Positions 49,647 to 58,937 of a stretch of DNA of 64,000 nt are shown here, piece after piece (the stretch's first letter is position 1; every line of letters starts with the position of its first letter). The DNA is from Macrococcoides epidermidis (GTDB lineage Bacteria > Bacillota > Bacilli > Staphylococcales > Staphylococcaceae): the NCBI RefSeq assembly GCF_042659445.1, contig NZ_JBHSSR010000001.1. One strand, written 5' to 3'. The position numbers and the translations under genes were made by a program. Under the pieces are notes generated by a model. It worked only from the letters and a program-made list of their open reading frames with translations, searched no databases and was not told the DNA's origin.

Positions 49647-51935
49647 TCATTCTATAATTTCATTGTTTTCGATTAATACCGTTCTAGGTTTACTACCTGT
49701 ACTTGGTCCTATAACACCATTTGCTTCAAGCTCATCAATTAATCTTGCAGCTCTATTATAACCAATTCTAAATTGTCGTTGTAACAGACTTGCTGATGCT
49801 TTTTGTTTTTCAACGACAAATTGATAAGCTTCTTGATAAAGTTCATCTTCAGATTCACCTTTTTGAGTATATTCTTCTGTTGGTTCCAGTGACTTAATAT
49901 AGTTTGCTGATTGTTGTTTACAGACGAAGTTTACTACATCTTCAACTTCCTTATCCGAAAGAAAAGCACCCTGAATACGTTTAGGTTTTGATTCGCCATA
50001 TGGCAAGTAAAGCATATCACCTTTACCAAGTAATTTTTCAGCACCCTGCATATCTAATATCGTTCTAGAATCAACTGCTGAACTAACGCTAAATGCAATA
50101 CGAGAAGGAATATTCGCTTTTATCAGACCTGTAATGACATCAACAGATGGTCTTTGTGTCGCAATAATTAAATGAATGCCAGCTGCACGTGCCATTTGTG
50201 CGATACGCATAATTGCTGCTTCAACATCTTTACTTGCGACCATCATTAAATCTGCAAGCTCATCAACGATTACAACGATATAGGGTAGTTCTGCATTTTT
50301 CTCGCCAAGTTCTGCATTCTGGCGTCGTAAATATTGATTATATCCTTTTATATTACGTGTACCTGTATGACTAAAAAGATCATATCGTCTTTCCATCTCA
50401 CCTACAATTTTCTGTAAAGCTTGAGCAGCTTTCTGTGGATTCGTTACGACTGGCGTTAATAGATGAGGGATACCATTGTATACATTTAATTCTACCATCT
50501 TAGGATCAATCATCATTAATTTCACTTCATGTGGTTTAGCATGCATCAAAATACTTGTGATAATACCATTAATACATACAGACTTACCACTACCTGTTGC
50601 TCCTGCAACAAGTAAATGTGGCATTTTATCAAGTTCAGCAGTAATTGCTTCACCACTGATATCTCGTCCGAGTACAACTTTCAACTTATTTTCTTCAACA
50701 GGTGAAGCTTCTATTACTTCTCTTAATGTTACCATTGATGTAGAACTATTCGGTACTTCAATACCTACAGCAGATTTACCAGGTATCGGTGCTTCTATTC
50801 TAATATCTTTTGCAGCAAGCGCTAAAGCAATATCATTATGAAGATTCACAATACGACTAACCTTTACACCCATCGCTGGTTGCACTTCATATTGTGTTAC
50901 AGCTGGACCTATTCTGATTTGCGATACTTTAGCATTCACACCAAAATTCTTCAATGTTGTTTCCAGTAATTGACCACGCTTTTTTACTGCCTGCATATTT
51001 GATTTTGCTTTGTCAGTTGCCGGAGAAAGTAATGTTATAGGAGGCAGATCATAATCTTCGTTCTCCATTTCACTTGTTTCACTTTGTTCAGTGACGTCAG
51101 TTTGTGTTGAAAATTCATCTTGACTCGTATCAAAAGTTACAGATTCAGAATTACTATTTTGACGTACTGCTTCAACATGTTCCTGATCATTTTGAAGTGT
51201 TACTGCTTGATTGCCGTCATATATTGGTATTTCTACTTCAGGATAGTGCTCAGATTCAGCTTCAATTGCAGTAATTTCTGGTAAATCAGAAACATCTTTA
51301 ACCGTCTGTTCCATTTTTCTTTGTTTTCTTTGTGCTAATTGAACTTTTGCCTGCCTTGAAAGATCTTTCGTTTTATCAACTTGATAAAGCAGAAATTTCT
51401 GCGCTGTATTACGTATAGATCGTCCTAATATCAAAAGAATACTTAAAATAATCATAATAATAGATAATATAAATGCACCAAAAACACTTAATAGCGTAGA
51501 AAAGACTGAATCAAACAGAAAACCAATCATACCGCCTCCAAAAAAATGAAGCCCCGACTTAGATTGTAATTCAAAGATTTTATCAAAAACAGGTGTAACT
51601 GATTTTCCGTGTAAAAAGTGCTGAACCACCTGCATAAAGGATGGTGTACTAATTAATAGCAATAACCAGCCGTTAACACGACGATTGATAGGAATCCATT
51701 TATTATTTACAGCATAATAAATTGTTATGAGTATGAGTAGAATATATGCATAAAAACGAGCTGAACCGAAAATATACGTCATTACACTATCTATGCCTAC
51801 ACCTAATAACCCAAACTGAAAAACACCTAATAACAGCATCGCGATAAACAAAATAGAAATAATAAAACGGTATGGTTCATTACTTTTATTTTTATTTGTT
51901 TTTTTCTTTCTGGTCGTTTTCTTCTTAACTGCCAT
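49647..51935 (-). CDS. ftsK: DNA translocase FtsK/SpoIIIE
   Basis: Septal DNA pump clearing chromosomes from the division site. Basic N-terminus, four membrane helices (about residues 25-180), linker (about 180-290) rich in Glu/Gln/Ser, then the motor with Walker A AGATGSGKSVCIN near 445 and Walker B YIVVIVDELADLMM near 560. The C-terminal gamma winged helix (LLQRQFRIGYNRAARLIDELEANGVIGPS) reads polar DNA motifs. 762 aa, the staphylococcal SpoIIIE-type size. A terminator hairpin separates it from rnjB; it leads the ymf cluster. Confidence 0.96.
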   Translation of the reverse strand: MAVKKKTTRKKKTNKNKSNEPYRFIISILFIAMLLLGVFQFGLLGVGIDSVMTYIFGSARFYAYILLILITIYYAVNNKWIPINRRVNGWLLLLISTPSFMQVVQHFLHGKSVTPVFDKIFELQSKSGLHFFGGGMIGFLFDSVFSTLLSVFGAFILSIIMIILSILLILGRSIRNTAQKFLLYQVDKTKDLSRQAKVQLAQRKQRKMEQTVKDVSDLPEITAIEAESEHYPEVEIPIYDGNQAVTLQNDQEHVEAVRQNSNSESVTFDTSQDEFSTQTDVTEQSETSEMENEDYDLPPITLLSPATDKAKSNMQAVKKRGQLLETTLKNFGVNAKVSQIRIGPAVTQYEVQPAMGVKVSRIVNLHNDIALALAAKDIRIEAPIPGKSAVGIEVPNSSTSMVTLREVIEASPVEENKLKVVLGRDISGEAITAELDKMPHLLVAGATGSGKSVCINGIITSILMHAKPHEVKLMMIDPKMVELNVYNGIPHLLTPVVTNPQKAAQALQKIVGEMERRYDLFSHTGTRNIKGYNQYLRRQNAELGEKNAELPYIVVIVDELADLMMVASKDVEAAIMRIAQMARAAGIHLIIATQRPSVDVITGLIKANIPSRIAFSVSSAVDSRTILDMQGAEKLLGKGDMLYLPYGESKPKRIQGAFLSDKEVEDVVNFVCKQQSANYIKSLEPTEEYTQKGESEDELYQEAYQFVVEKQKASASLLQRQFRIGYNRAARLIDELEANGVIGPSTGSKPRTVLIENNEIIE

Positions 51936-51955
51936 TCATTTCACCTGCTTTATAT

Positions 51956-51990
51956 AAACAAATAAACAAGCTAAAGTTAGCTTGTTCATT
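51956..51990 (-). terminator. Terminator of rnjB
   Basis: Nested inverted repeat: AACAAGCTAA / TTAGCTTGTT around AG (from 51965), extended outward by AAACAAAT / ATTTGTTT. Located between the rnjB stop and ftsK. Confidence 0.8.
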
Positions 51991-52002
51991 TGTTTATTAT
52001 CT

Positions 52003-53676
52003 TTAAATTTCTGAGATAACCGGAATAATCATTGGACGACGTTTCGTATTTTCATATAGGAATTTACCTAATTTATCACGCATTTCCTGCTTAATATCAG
52101 ACCATTCAATACGATTTTGCATTAAGCCTAGCTCAACAATTTCACGTACTTTTTCTTCAGCTTCACGCATTAAATCTTCACTTTCGCGTACATAAACAAA
52201 TCCACGTGACTGAATCTGTGGTCCAGCTACGATACGTCTATTTTTAGGGTCAAGTGTTACAACAGCGATGAAAATACCATCTTCACTTAATAATCGTCGA
52301 TCACGTAAAACGATATTACCTACATCGCCCACACCGATACCATCTATCAGAACATTTCCTGCTGGTACTTTCTCATTGGCTATCATACGTTCTCCGTCAT
52401 AATTGATGACATCACCTTTTTCAAGTAAGAAAATATGTTCTGGTAGCACGCCCGCTTCAGCAGCAAGTTTTGCATGCGCAATCTGCATTTTAAATTCACC
52501 TTGTACCGGTACGAAGTATGTCGGTTTCATTAAGTTCAGCATTAATTTTAGCTCTTCCATACATCCATGTCCTGATGCATGGATCTTCTTATTCGTTGGA
52601 ATCACTTTTGCACCTGCTTTAACTAGGTGATTGATTGTTGATCCTAAAATAACTTCCATATTTGAAGATGGTGTCGTTGTAATAAATACAGTATCACCTT
52701 CTTCAATATTTAAAATGCTGTGTTTTTGTAAAGCCATCTGAGCTAATCCTTCAATCGGTTCACCTTGAGAGCCAGTAGAAATAATGATTAGTTCATTTTT
52801 CGGATATTTCTCAACATCTTTTATTGGTATTAATAGTTGTTCTTTAATATCAAAATACCCAAGTTTACGTGCAATATTAAATGATGATTCTAAAGATTTA
52901 CCTAAAAATGAAACTTTACGGTTTAATCGCGCTGCAGCATTTAGTACTTGTTGAATTCGTATGAAGTTTGAAGCATAACACGATACGATAATACGTCCTT
53001 GTGCTTTAGCAAATTCATCAACAATGTGACTTTCAATAACATTTTCCGGTGTATTATAACCAGGTTTCTCTGCTTCAGTTGAATCACTGATTAACATTAA
53101 TACACCTTTGTTTCCAATTTGACCCATCTTCGTAATGTCTGGTGCATAGCTACCAGTCATACTTTGATCAAATTTAAATTCACCAGTATATACAACAGCG
53201 CCTTGTGACGTATGAATCACAATACCAAGCGCATCCGGAATACTATGCGTTGTACTAAAGAATGACACATTCACATTTTTAAAACGCATAATTGAATTGT
53301 TATTTACTGTATAGTATTTAATTTTCTTTGTTACTTTTGCTTCACGCATCTGATCTTTAACTAGTGCGATCGTTAAACGTGAACCGTAAATTGGTGCATC
53401 TACTCGATCAATAATATAACGCAACGCACCAATAGCATCTTGATGTCCATGACTCAAAAAGATACCCTTTAATTTATCTTTATTTTCAATTACATAATTA
53501 ATATCCGGAATTACGACATCAATCCCTAACATCTCATCTTCAGGAAACATTAACCCTGCATCCAGCATAAACATTTCATCGTCAACTTCTACGATATACA
53601 TGTTCTTTGCAATTTCACCGACACCGCCTAAAGGTATCATTCTTATATGTTGATTTTCTTTTTTAACTAAGTTCAA
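52003..53676 (-). CDS. rnjB: Ribonuclease J2
   Basis: Metallo-beta-lactamase/beta-CASP ribonuclease, 557 aa. The catalytic signature is degenerate: residues 75-81 read SHGHQDA, with Ala where active RNase J1 has the second His of HxHxDH. This is as reported for staphylococcal RNase J2, which is weakly active and mainly supports J1. Other motifs are present (STTHSIPDALG, SDSTEAEKPGY, STGSQGEP, IHASGHGCMEELKLML, PVQGEFKM). The start is TTG at 53676 (MNLVKKENQHIRMIPLGGVGE), 7 nt after AGGAGGA; a longer frame to 53709 covers the ribosome site. Confidence 0.95.
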   Translation of the reverse strand: MNLVKKENQHIRMIPLGGVGEIAKNMYIVEVDDEMFMLDAGLMFPEDEMLGIDVVIPDINYVIENKDKLKGIFLSHGHQDAIGALRYIIDRVDAPIYGSRLTIALVKDQMREAKVTKKIKYYTVNNNSIMRFKNVNVSFFSTTHSIPDALGIVIHTSQGAVVYTGEFKFDQSMTGSYAPDITKMGQIGNKGVLMLISDSTEAEKPGYNTPENVIESHIVDEFAKAQGRIIVSCYASNFIRIQQVLNAAARLNRKVSFLGKSLESSFNIARKLGYFDIKEQLLIPIKDVEKYPKNELIIISTGSQGEPIEGLAQMALQKHSILNIEEGDTVFITTTPSSNMEVILGSTINHLVKAGAKVIPTNKKIHASGHGCMEELKLMLNLMKPTYFVPVQGEFKMQIAHAKLAAEAGVLPEHIFLLEKGDVINYDGERMIANEKVPAGNVLIDGIGVGDVGNIVLRDRRLLSEDGIFIAVVTLDPKNRRIVAGPQIQSRGFVYVRESEDLMREAEEKVREIVELGLMQNRIEWSDIKQEMRDKLGKFLYENTKRRPMIIPVISEI

Positions 53677-53722
53677 AATATTTCCTCCTAAATTCATTCG
53701 CCCGTACAATTCATACTTCTTT

Positions 53723-53752
53723 ATTATAAGCTATTTGCAGATTAATTAACAA
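53723..53752 (-). promoter_or_regulatory. Promoter of rnjB
   Basis: Minus-strand -35 TTGTTA (53747-53752) and perfect -10 TATAAT (53723-53728), 18-bp spacer, about 45 bp before the start codon. Confidence 0.7.
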
Positions 53753-53760
53753 TAAAAAAA

Positions 53761-53782
53761 GCGAACAGAATATTCTGCTCGC
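53761..53782 (-). terminator. Terminator after the 84-aa protein gene
   Basis: Minus-strand stem GCGAGCAG / CTGTTCGC (one G-U pair) with AATATT loop, followed by seven T. The rnjB -35 begins within this T-rich segment. Confidence 0.8.
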
Positions 53783-53788
53783 AATTAA

Positions 53789-54043
53789 TTATTTTTGTAA
53801 TTCCATCTTAAAATCCCCACCAGCTACAGTGTAGTGTGTCAATTTTAAATCCTTTGAATGGTAACGGTCTGTTTCACCTTTGAAAAGAACCACTTCTACA
53901 GGCTCGCTTGTCGCTTCAATTTGTTTGAATAATAAACCGACATCACCATTCGCAGTTGAAATTTTTAATAGTTCTTCATCTACTGAAAAGCGACCATCTG
54001 TTTCAAATTCCTGACCATTCACGTGAATTTTGTCAAATACCAT
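53789..54043 (-). CDS. Hypothetical 84-aa protein upstream of rnjB
   Basis: Small acidic, beta-rich soluble protein (FDKIHVNGQEFETDGRFSVDEELLKISTANGDVGLLFKQIEATSEPVEVVLFKGETDRYHSK…). No signal peptide or membrane helix; I do not recognise a family. A clear AAGGAGAT lies 8 nt before the ATG and a terminator 6 bp after the stop, so it is a real gene unit, possibly read from the M16 peptidase gene 63 bp upstream or from its own promoter. Confidence 0.7.
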   Translation of the reverse strand: MVFDKIHVNGQEFETDGRFSVDEELLKISTANGDVGLLFKQIEATSEPVEVVLFKGETDRYHSKDLKLTHYTVAGGDFKMELQK

Positions 54044-54106
54044 TACTTTTCATCTCCTTGTATACGTTTACATTTTTATTATACCGTTAAATTTATTACT
54101 TGCCAA

Positions 54107-55300
54107 TCATTGCGGTCGTAATTGATATGACGCACTCGTAGATTTAAATATTTGAAGAGCCTTGTTTGCTTGTTCTAATGTTACTGCACTGATTTGAGCT
54201 TCTATTGAAGTAATATCGATTATTTTGTCATAGAGCAGCATACTTTTCCCCATATGTTCTAAAATTGCACCATCATAATCAAGATTCATATGCAGATTAG
54301 TAATTAAATATTGTTTAGTTTTATCTAAAATTTCCTGATCAATACCGTTAACAAGTGTTGCATGGATTTCATCAATAATCGATAAACATTTCTGTGTATT
54401 ATCATTATCCGTCGCAAAATAAGTGTAAAGTACGCCACCAGAGTAATAACTATCTACAGAAGAATATAAACTATAGCATAATCCCTCTTCTTCTCGTAGC
54501 TTTCTAAACAACATACTTGTCATTGATCCACCATATAAATTATTGATAATTTCAAACACGGGTTGAGCTACATCACGATACCCAACAGCCGGATGTGCTA
54601 ATATGACATGGGCTTGTTCGAGTCCAGATTTATAATGGGTTAATGTGCAGGGATTCATATTAAATGGGTGAACATTTTGCTTTTCAGTTGGTTGCCCTTC
54701 TATTTGAAAGGCTTCAGATAAATGTTCAATATCGTTCCCAACATATGACAGGATCATGTTATCCGGCTGGTAGAAAGCTTGATAGAAACGTTTTAAGTCA
54801 TCTTGCGTAATCGCTTTTACGGATGATTCAGTTCCTAAGATTGGCGTGTTATAAGGCGTATCTTTATATAAAATTGTTTCAAAACGTTCAAATGCATTTT
54901 CTTCATCATCATCTTCAATCATTTTTATTTCTTCAAGGATAACAAGACGTTCTTTTTCAAGTTCTTCTTCATCAAATGTTGCATAAAACATCATTTCCTT
55001 TAGTATATCAATCGCTTTTTGTTCAAAACGTTTTAACGTTTTGATTGAATAGCAAGTATATGTTTTCGTTGTATAGGCGTTAACTTCTCCACCAATTGCA
55101 TCAATCGATTCAGCTAACAATTTAAAAGGATAACGTTCTGTTCCTTTAAATAGCATGTGTTCTATGAAATGCGCGATACCATTTGGATAATTCATCTCAT
55201 CAGCAGTACCTACTTTAATATACATAGCAATATGAACGATTTGCATCGAAGTATTATGATGTACTACTTTCAATTGATTTTCTAATATTTTTTGTTCCAA
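54107..55300 (-). CDS. M16 family zinc metallopeptidase (YmxG/MlpA-like)
   Basis: Processing-peptidase-like M16B enzyme. Zinc motif HFIEH in NGIAHFIEHMLFKGTERYPFKLL near residues 41-63, distal Glu in RLVILEEIKMIEDDDEENAFE near 118, second M16 repeat with GGSMTSMLFRKLREEEGLCYSLYSSVDSYYSGG near 250-285. 397 aa. The start is TTG at 55300, 6 nt after GAGGG. It follows pnp, the usual Bacillales order. Unlike YmfFH it is a single-gene, probably homodimeric, enzyme. Substrate not established. Confidence 0.92.
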   Translation of the reverse strand: MEQKILENQLKVVHHNTSMQIVHIAMYIKVGTADEMNYPNGIAHFIEHMLFKGTERYPFKLLAESIDAIGGEVNAYTTKTYTCYSIKTLKRFEQKAIDILKEMMFYATFDEEELEKERLVILEEIKMIEDDDEENAFERFETILYKDTPYNTPILGTESSVKAITQDDLKRFYQAFYQPDNMILSYVGNDIEHLSEAFQIEGQPTEKQNVHPFNMNPCTLTHYKSGLEQAHVILAHPAVGYRDVAQPVFEIINNLYGGSMTSMLFRKLREEEGLCYSLYSSVDSYYSGGVLYTYFATDNDNTQKCLSIIDEIHATLVNGIDQEILDKTKQYLITNLHMNLDYDGAILEHMGKSMLLYDKIIDITSIEAQISAVTLEQANKALQIFKSTSASYQLRPQ

Positions 55301-55326
55301 ATATAACCCTCAATTTCTAAAAATAT

Positions 55327-55352
55327 GAGACTAACGCAAAAGCGGTAGTCTC
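55327..55352 (-). terminator. Terminator of pnp
   Basis: Stem GAGACTACCGC / GCGTTAGTCTC (one mismatch) with TTTT(G) loop on the minus strand, followed by a T-rich tract, 8 bp past the pnp stop. It partly separates pnp from the M16 gene. Confidence 0.75.
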
Positions 55353-55360
55353 ATAATTGC

Positions 55361-57469
55361 TTATTTTTCTTCTTTTTTAGTTTCTTCTTCAAGTAAAACT
55401 TTACGAGATGCGTTCACACGACCTTGTTTATCAATTTCAGTTACTTTTACTAAGAACTGATCGCCCATCTTAATCACATCTTCAACTTTATTGACACGTT
55501 CTTTTGCAAGTTGTGAAATATGAACAAGTGCATCTTTACCCGGGAAGATTTCAACGAAAGCACCGAACTTCTCAATACGTTTCACTGTTGACATATAAAT
55601 TTCGCCAACTTTTGCTTCACGCACGATATTTTCAATTAATTCCTGTGCTTTAGCGATCATTGCCTCATCACTTGATCCGATAAATACTGTACCGTCCTGT
55701 TCAATATCTAATTTAACACCAGTTGCATCAATGATTTCATTGATTTTCTTACCACCTGGTCCAATAACATCTCTTATTTTATCTGGATTGATATGGATGA
55801 TTTTAATTTTCGGTGCATATGGGCTCAGTGAAGCTCTTGGTTCACTAATTGTAGATAGCATATGCTCCATAATATGCAGACGACCGATACGTGCTTGTTC
55901 TAAAGCTTCACGTAAAATATCTTCAGATAATCCATCAATTTTAATATCCATCTGGATCGCAGTAATACCTTTAGATGTACCTGCCACCTTAAAGTCCATA
56001 TCTCCTAATGCATCTTCCATACCTTGAATATCCGATAAAATGGTATAATGTTCATCTTTTTTTACAAGTCCCATAGCAATACCAGCTACTGGTGCTTTAA
56101 TCGGAACACCAGCATCCATTAATGCTAAAGTAGAGCCACAGATAGATGCTTGTGAACTTGAACCATTTGATTCTAATACTTCTGAAACAACTCGAATCGT
56201 ATATGGGAATTCTTTCTCATCAGGAATCACTTGTAATAATGCGCGCTCACCTAATGCACCATGTCCTATTTCACGACGACCTGGCGCACGCACTGGACCT
56301 GTTTCACCAACTGAGAAATTAGGGAAGTTATAGTGATGCATATAGCGTTTTTCTTCTTCCACACCTAAACCATCGATAATTTGATGTTCACCTAGTGCAC
56401 CTAAAGTAGCAATAGATAAAGCTTGAGTTTGTCCTCGTGTAAACAACCCAGAACCGTGTGCTCTTGGTAATAAACCAACTTCAGAAGCTAATGGTCTGAT
56501 TTCATCAGGACGACGACCATCTGGACGTACTTTATCTTCTGTAATTTGGCGACGCACTTCAGCTTTAACTAACGCATCAAACGTTTTATTAACGATTGCG
56601 ATAACTTCTTCCCCTTGTTCCTGGAAGTTTTCAACAATTTGTACTTTAATCGCAGTAATACGTTCTTCACGTTCTTGCTTTTCCTGTGTTTGAATAGCTG
56701 CTGCTAAATTTAATGCTTCAGCTTGCTGTGTTACAGCTTCTTCAACTTCAGTATTAGTTTCTATAGGAACAAATTCTTTTTTAACCGGGTTCAATTCAGC
56801 GATAATTTCTTTTTGGAACGTCACTAACTTTTTAATTTCATCATGTCCAAACATAATAGCTTCTAACATTTTTTCTTCGGTTACTTCTTTAGCACCTGCT
56901 TCGACCATGTTCACCGCATCAAAATGACCCGCAACCTGTAAGTCCAAAATTGATTGTTCGCGCTCTTCTACATTCGGATTAATAATAAATTTATCATCAA
57001 TCAAACCAACGTTTACGCCAGCAATCGGTCCTGCAAAAGGAATATCAGAAACTGAAAGTGCCATAGAAGACCCAATCATTGCAGCCATTTCTGGTGAGTT
57101 ATTCGGATCAACGCTCATTACAATTGAAATAACCTGAACATCGTTTCTGTAACCTTTTGGGAATAACGGACGAATCGGTCTATCAATTAGACGAGATGTT
57201 AAAGTTGCATCTTCACCAGGACGACCTTCTCGTTTATTAAAGCCTCCTGGAATCTTTCCTGCAGCGTATAATTTTTCTTCATAATTCACCATTAATGGGA
57301 AGAAATCCACATCTCTCGGTTCTTTACTTGCAGTTGCTGTTGATAATACGACTGTATCACCATATCGAACGAGTACTGCACCGTTCGCTTGTTTTGCAAG
57401 TTGACCTGTTTCGATTGTTAATGGACGGCCAGCCCATTCCGTTGTAAATACTTTTTTCTCTTGAGACAT
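55361..57469 (-). CDS. pnp: Polynucleotide phosphorylase
   Basis: 3'-5' phosphorolytic exoribonuclease, trimeric. Two RNase PH-like domains (first about 10-140 with KREGRPGEDATLTSRLIDRPIRPLFP; second about 310-540 with FTRGQTQALSIATLG, GERALLQVIPDEKEFPYTIRVVSEVLESNGSSSQASICGS), then KH (IRDVIGPGGKKINEIIDATG near 565) and S1 (GEIYMSTVKRIEKFGAFVEIFPGKDALVHISQLA near 625). 702 aa. Follows rpsO, the conserved rpsO-pnp order, with a terminator in between. Confidence 0.97.
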   Translation of the reverse strand: MSQEKKVFTTEWAGRPLTIETGQLAKQANGAVLVRYGDTVVLSTATASKEPRDVDFFPLMVNYEEKLYAAGKIPGGFNKREGRPGEDATLTSRLIDRPIRPLFPKGYRNDVQVISIVMSVDPNNSPEMAAMIGSSMALSVSDIPFAGPIAGVNVGLIDDKFIINPNVEEREQSILDLQVAGHFDAVNMVEAGAKEVTEEKMLEAIMFGHDEIKKLVTFQKEIIAELNPVKKEFVPIETNTEVEEAVTQQAEALNLAAAIQTQEKQEREERITAIKVQIVENFQEQGEEVIAIVNKTFDALVKAEVRRQITEDKVRPDGRRPDEIRPLASEVGLLPRAHGSGLFTRGQTQALSIATLGALGEHQIIDGLGVEEEKRYMHHYNFPNFSVGETGPVRAPGRREIGHGALGERALLQVIPDEKEFPYTIRVVSEVLESNGSSSQASICGSTLALMDAGVPIKAPVAGIAMGLVKKDEHYTILSDIQGMEDALGDMDFKVAGTSKGITAIQMDIKIDGLSEDILREALEQARIGRLHIMEHMLSTISEPRASLSPYAPKIKIIHINPDKIRDVIGPGGKKINEIIDATGVKLDIEQDGTVFIGSSDEAMIAKAQELIENIVREAKVGEIYMSTVKRIEKFGAFVEIFPGKDALVHISQLAKERVNKVEDVIKMGDQFLVKVTEIDKQGRVNASRKVLLEEETKKEEK

Positions 57470-57552
57470 TCATATCTTCCTCTCTTAGCTCATAGCATAT
57501 ATCTTTAATCATACCACGACAGTGGTTATATTGTCACAAATTGCATAAAAAA

Positions 57553-57578
57553 AAGAGCACAAATTCATTTGTGCTCTT
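57553..57578 (-). terminator. Terminator of rpsO
   Basis: 11-bp perfect stem (AAGAGCACAAA at 57553-57563, complement at 57568-57578), loop TTCA, T-run on minus. Confidence 0.9.
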
Positions 57579-57589
57579 AACATTAAAAA

Positions 57590-57859
57590 TTAACGACGTA
57601 AACCTAATGATTTAATTAATTCACGGTAACGTTGAACATCGTTATCACGTAAGTAAGTTAATAAGTTTTTACGACGACCTACCATTTTTAATAGTCCACG
57701 ACGAGAATGGTGATCTTTTTTGTGCGTACGTAAATGCTCGTTTAAAGCATTGATTTCAGCAGTTAAAACTGCGATTTGTACTTCTGGAGATCCAGTATCA
57801 GTATCGTGTACACGGTATTGTGCGATGATTTCATTTTTACGTTCTTGAGTAATAGCCAT
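57590..57859 (-). CDS. rpsO: 30S ribosomal protein S15
   Basis: 89-aa primary 16S rRNA-binding protein. Typical S15 segments: DTGSPEVQIAVLTAEINALNEHLRTHKKDHHSRRGLLKMVGRRKNLLTYLRDND (residues 20-73). Strong AGGAGG before ATG 57859. Own promoter in the ribF-rpsO gap, and a structured leader that may serve autoregulation. Confidence 0.98.
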   Translation of the reverse strand: MAITQERKNEIIAQYRVHDTDTGSPEVQIAVLTAEINALNEHLRTHKKDHHSRRGLLKMVGRRKNLLTYLRDNDVQRYRELIKSLGLRR

Positions 57860-57869
57860 TATTAGTAGC

Positions 57870-57940
57870 CTCCTATAATTTAATTTACACCATAACCCGA
57901 GTATGAGTCGGAGTGTCTCAATACCAAGGAAAGGTACTTG
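57870..57940 (-). promoter_or_regulatory. Structured leader of rpsO (candidate S15 autoregulatory RNA)
   Basis: The leader RNA between the promoter and the rpsO ribosome site can form two short hairpins (TACC…GGTA and CCGA…TCGG within an ACAC…GTGT outer pairing). S15 represses its own mRNA through such a leader in other Bacillales; the fold here is by eye only. Confidence 0.4.
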
Positions 57941-57943
57941 ACT

Positions 57944-57971
57944 ATTATAACATGAAAATTAAAATAATCAA
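57944..57971 (-). promoter_or_regulatory. Promoter of rpsO
   Basis: Minus-strand -35 TTGATT (57966-57971) and perfect -10 TATAAT (57944-57949) with a 16-bp spacer, just after the ribF stop. Confidence 0.65.
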
Positions 57972-57974
57972 TCC

Positions 57975-58928
57975 TTAGTCAATATTAATTGTTTCTAAAA
58001 TTTTAATAGACTGTATTTTATCATGATTAATCTGAGCAATTAAACTGTCTAAGCCATCAAATTTTTGCTCAGCACGAAGAAAATCATGCCATTCAATTTC
58101 AACACGTTCACCATAAATAGATTGATTAAAATCAAAAATATTAACTTCTATAGAAACTTGTTGTTTTTCAGGATCATGGAATGTCGGCTTGACACCAACA
58201 TTACATACACCTTTATAAACTTTTCCTGTTTGGTCTATTTTAAGTGTTACAGCATATACACCTAATCTAGGTAAAACAAAATTCTCATTCGGTTCAACAT
58301 TAGCTGTTGGAAATCCAATTGTACGCCCTCTTTTCTCACCTTGTACAACAAGCCCGGTAATTTTATAAGGACGGCCTAGCTGAGCATTGGCTGATTTGAT
58401 GTTACCATTTTCTAAATCCGTGCGAATTAAGGTCGTAGAAATTTTTTCGTCATGCAATGCATGTTTTTCAACTGTTGTGACATTAAATCCGTCTTTATCG
58501 GCTTCTAATTTTAACATATTACCTTTACCAAACTTTCCATATGTAAAATCAAATCCTGCTACGACTTCCTTTACATTATTTTTTGTAAAGTAATCCTTAA
58601 TAAAATCATGTTCTTCCATTTTAGCGAGCGATGATGTAAACGGGACAATAAATAAATAATCGATTCCCATTGATGCTAATATACGTTTTTTCTCATACAT
58701 TGGTGTTAAATAATCTGTTCTCTGTTTTTCTGGATTCAAAACCACGGATGGATGTGGGTCAAATGTCATTACAGCTTTTTTTAAATTTTTATCCTCAGCA
58801 ATATTGATCATTGTGTCTATCACTTTCTTATGACCTAAATGAATACCATCAAAGAAACCAATTGCAAGCGCACATGGCTCATGTTGATAGCAATTTTCTA
58901 TTGGATGAATCATTTCTATTGTTTTCAT
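57975..58928 (-). CDS. ribF: Bifunctional riboflavin kinase/FAD synthetase
   Basis: Converts riboflavin to FMN and FAD. N-terminal adenylyltransferase domain with IGFFDGIHLGHKKVID (residues 23-38) and AGFDFTYGKFGKGN near 123; C-terminal kinase domain with VVQGEKRGRTIGFPTANVEP near 195 and GVYAVTLKI, GVCNVGVKPTFHD near 235. 317 aa. AGGGGAT before ATG. It lies 9 bp behind truB and is co-transcribed with it. Confidence 0.96.
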   Translation of the reverse strand: MKTIEMIHPIENCYQHEPCALAIGFFDGIHLGHKKVIDTMINIAEDKNLKKAVMTFDPHPSVVLNPEKQRTDYLTPMYEKKRILASMGIDYLFIVPFTSSLAKMEEHDFIKDYFTKNNVKEVVAGFDFTYGKFGKGNMLKLEADKDGFNVTTVEKHALHDEKISTTLIRTDLENGNIKSANAQLGRPYKITGLVVQGEKRGRTIGFPTANVEPNENFVLPRLGVYAVTLKIDQTGKVYKGVCNVGVKPTFHDPEKQQVSIEVNIFDFNQSIYGERVEIEWHDFLRAEQKFDGLDSLIAQINHDKIQSIKILETINID

Positions 58929-58937
58929 ATATATCCC

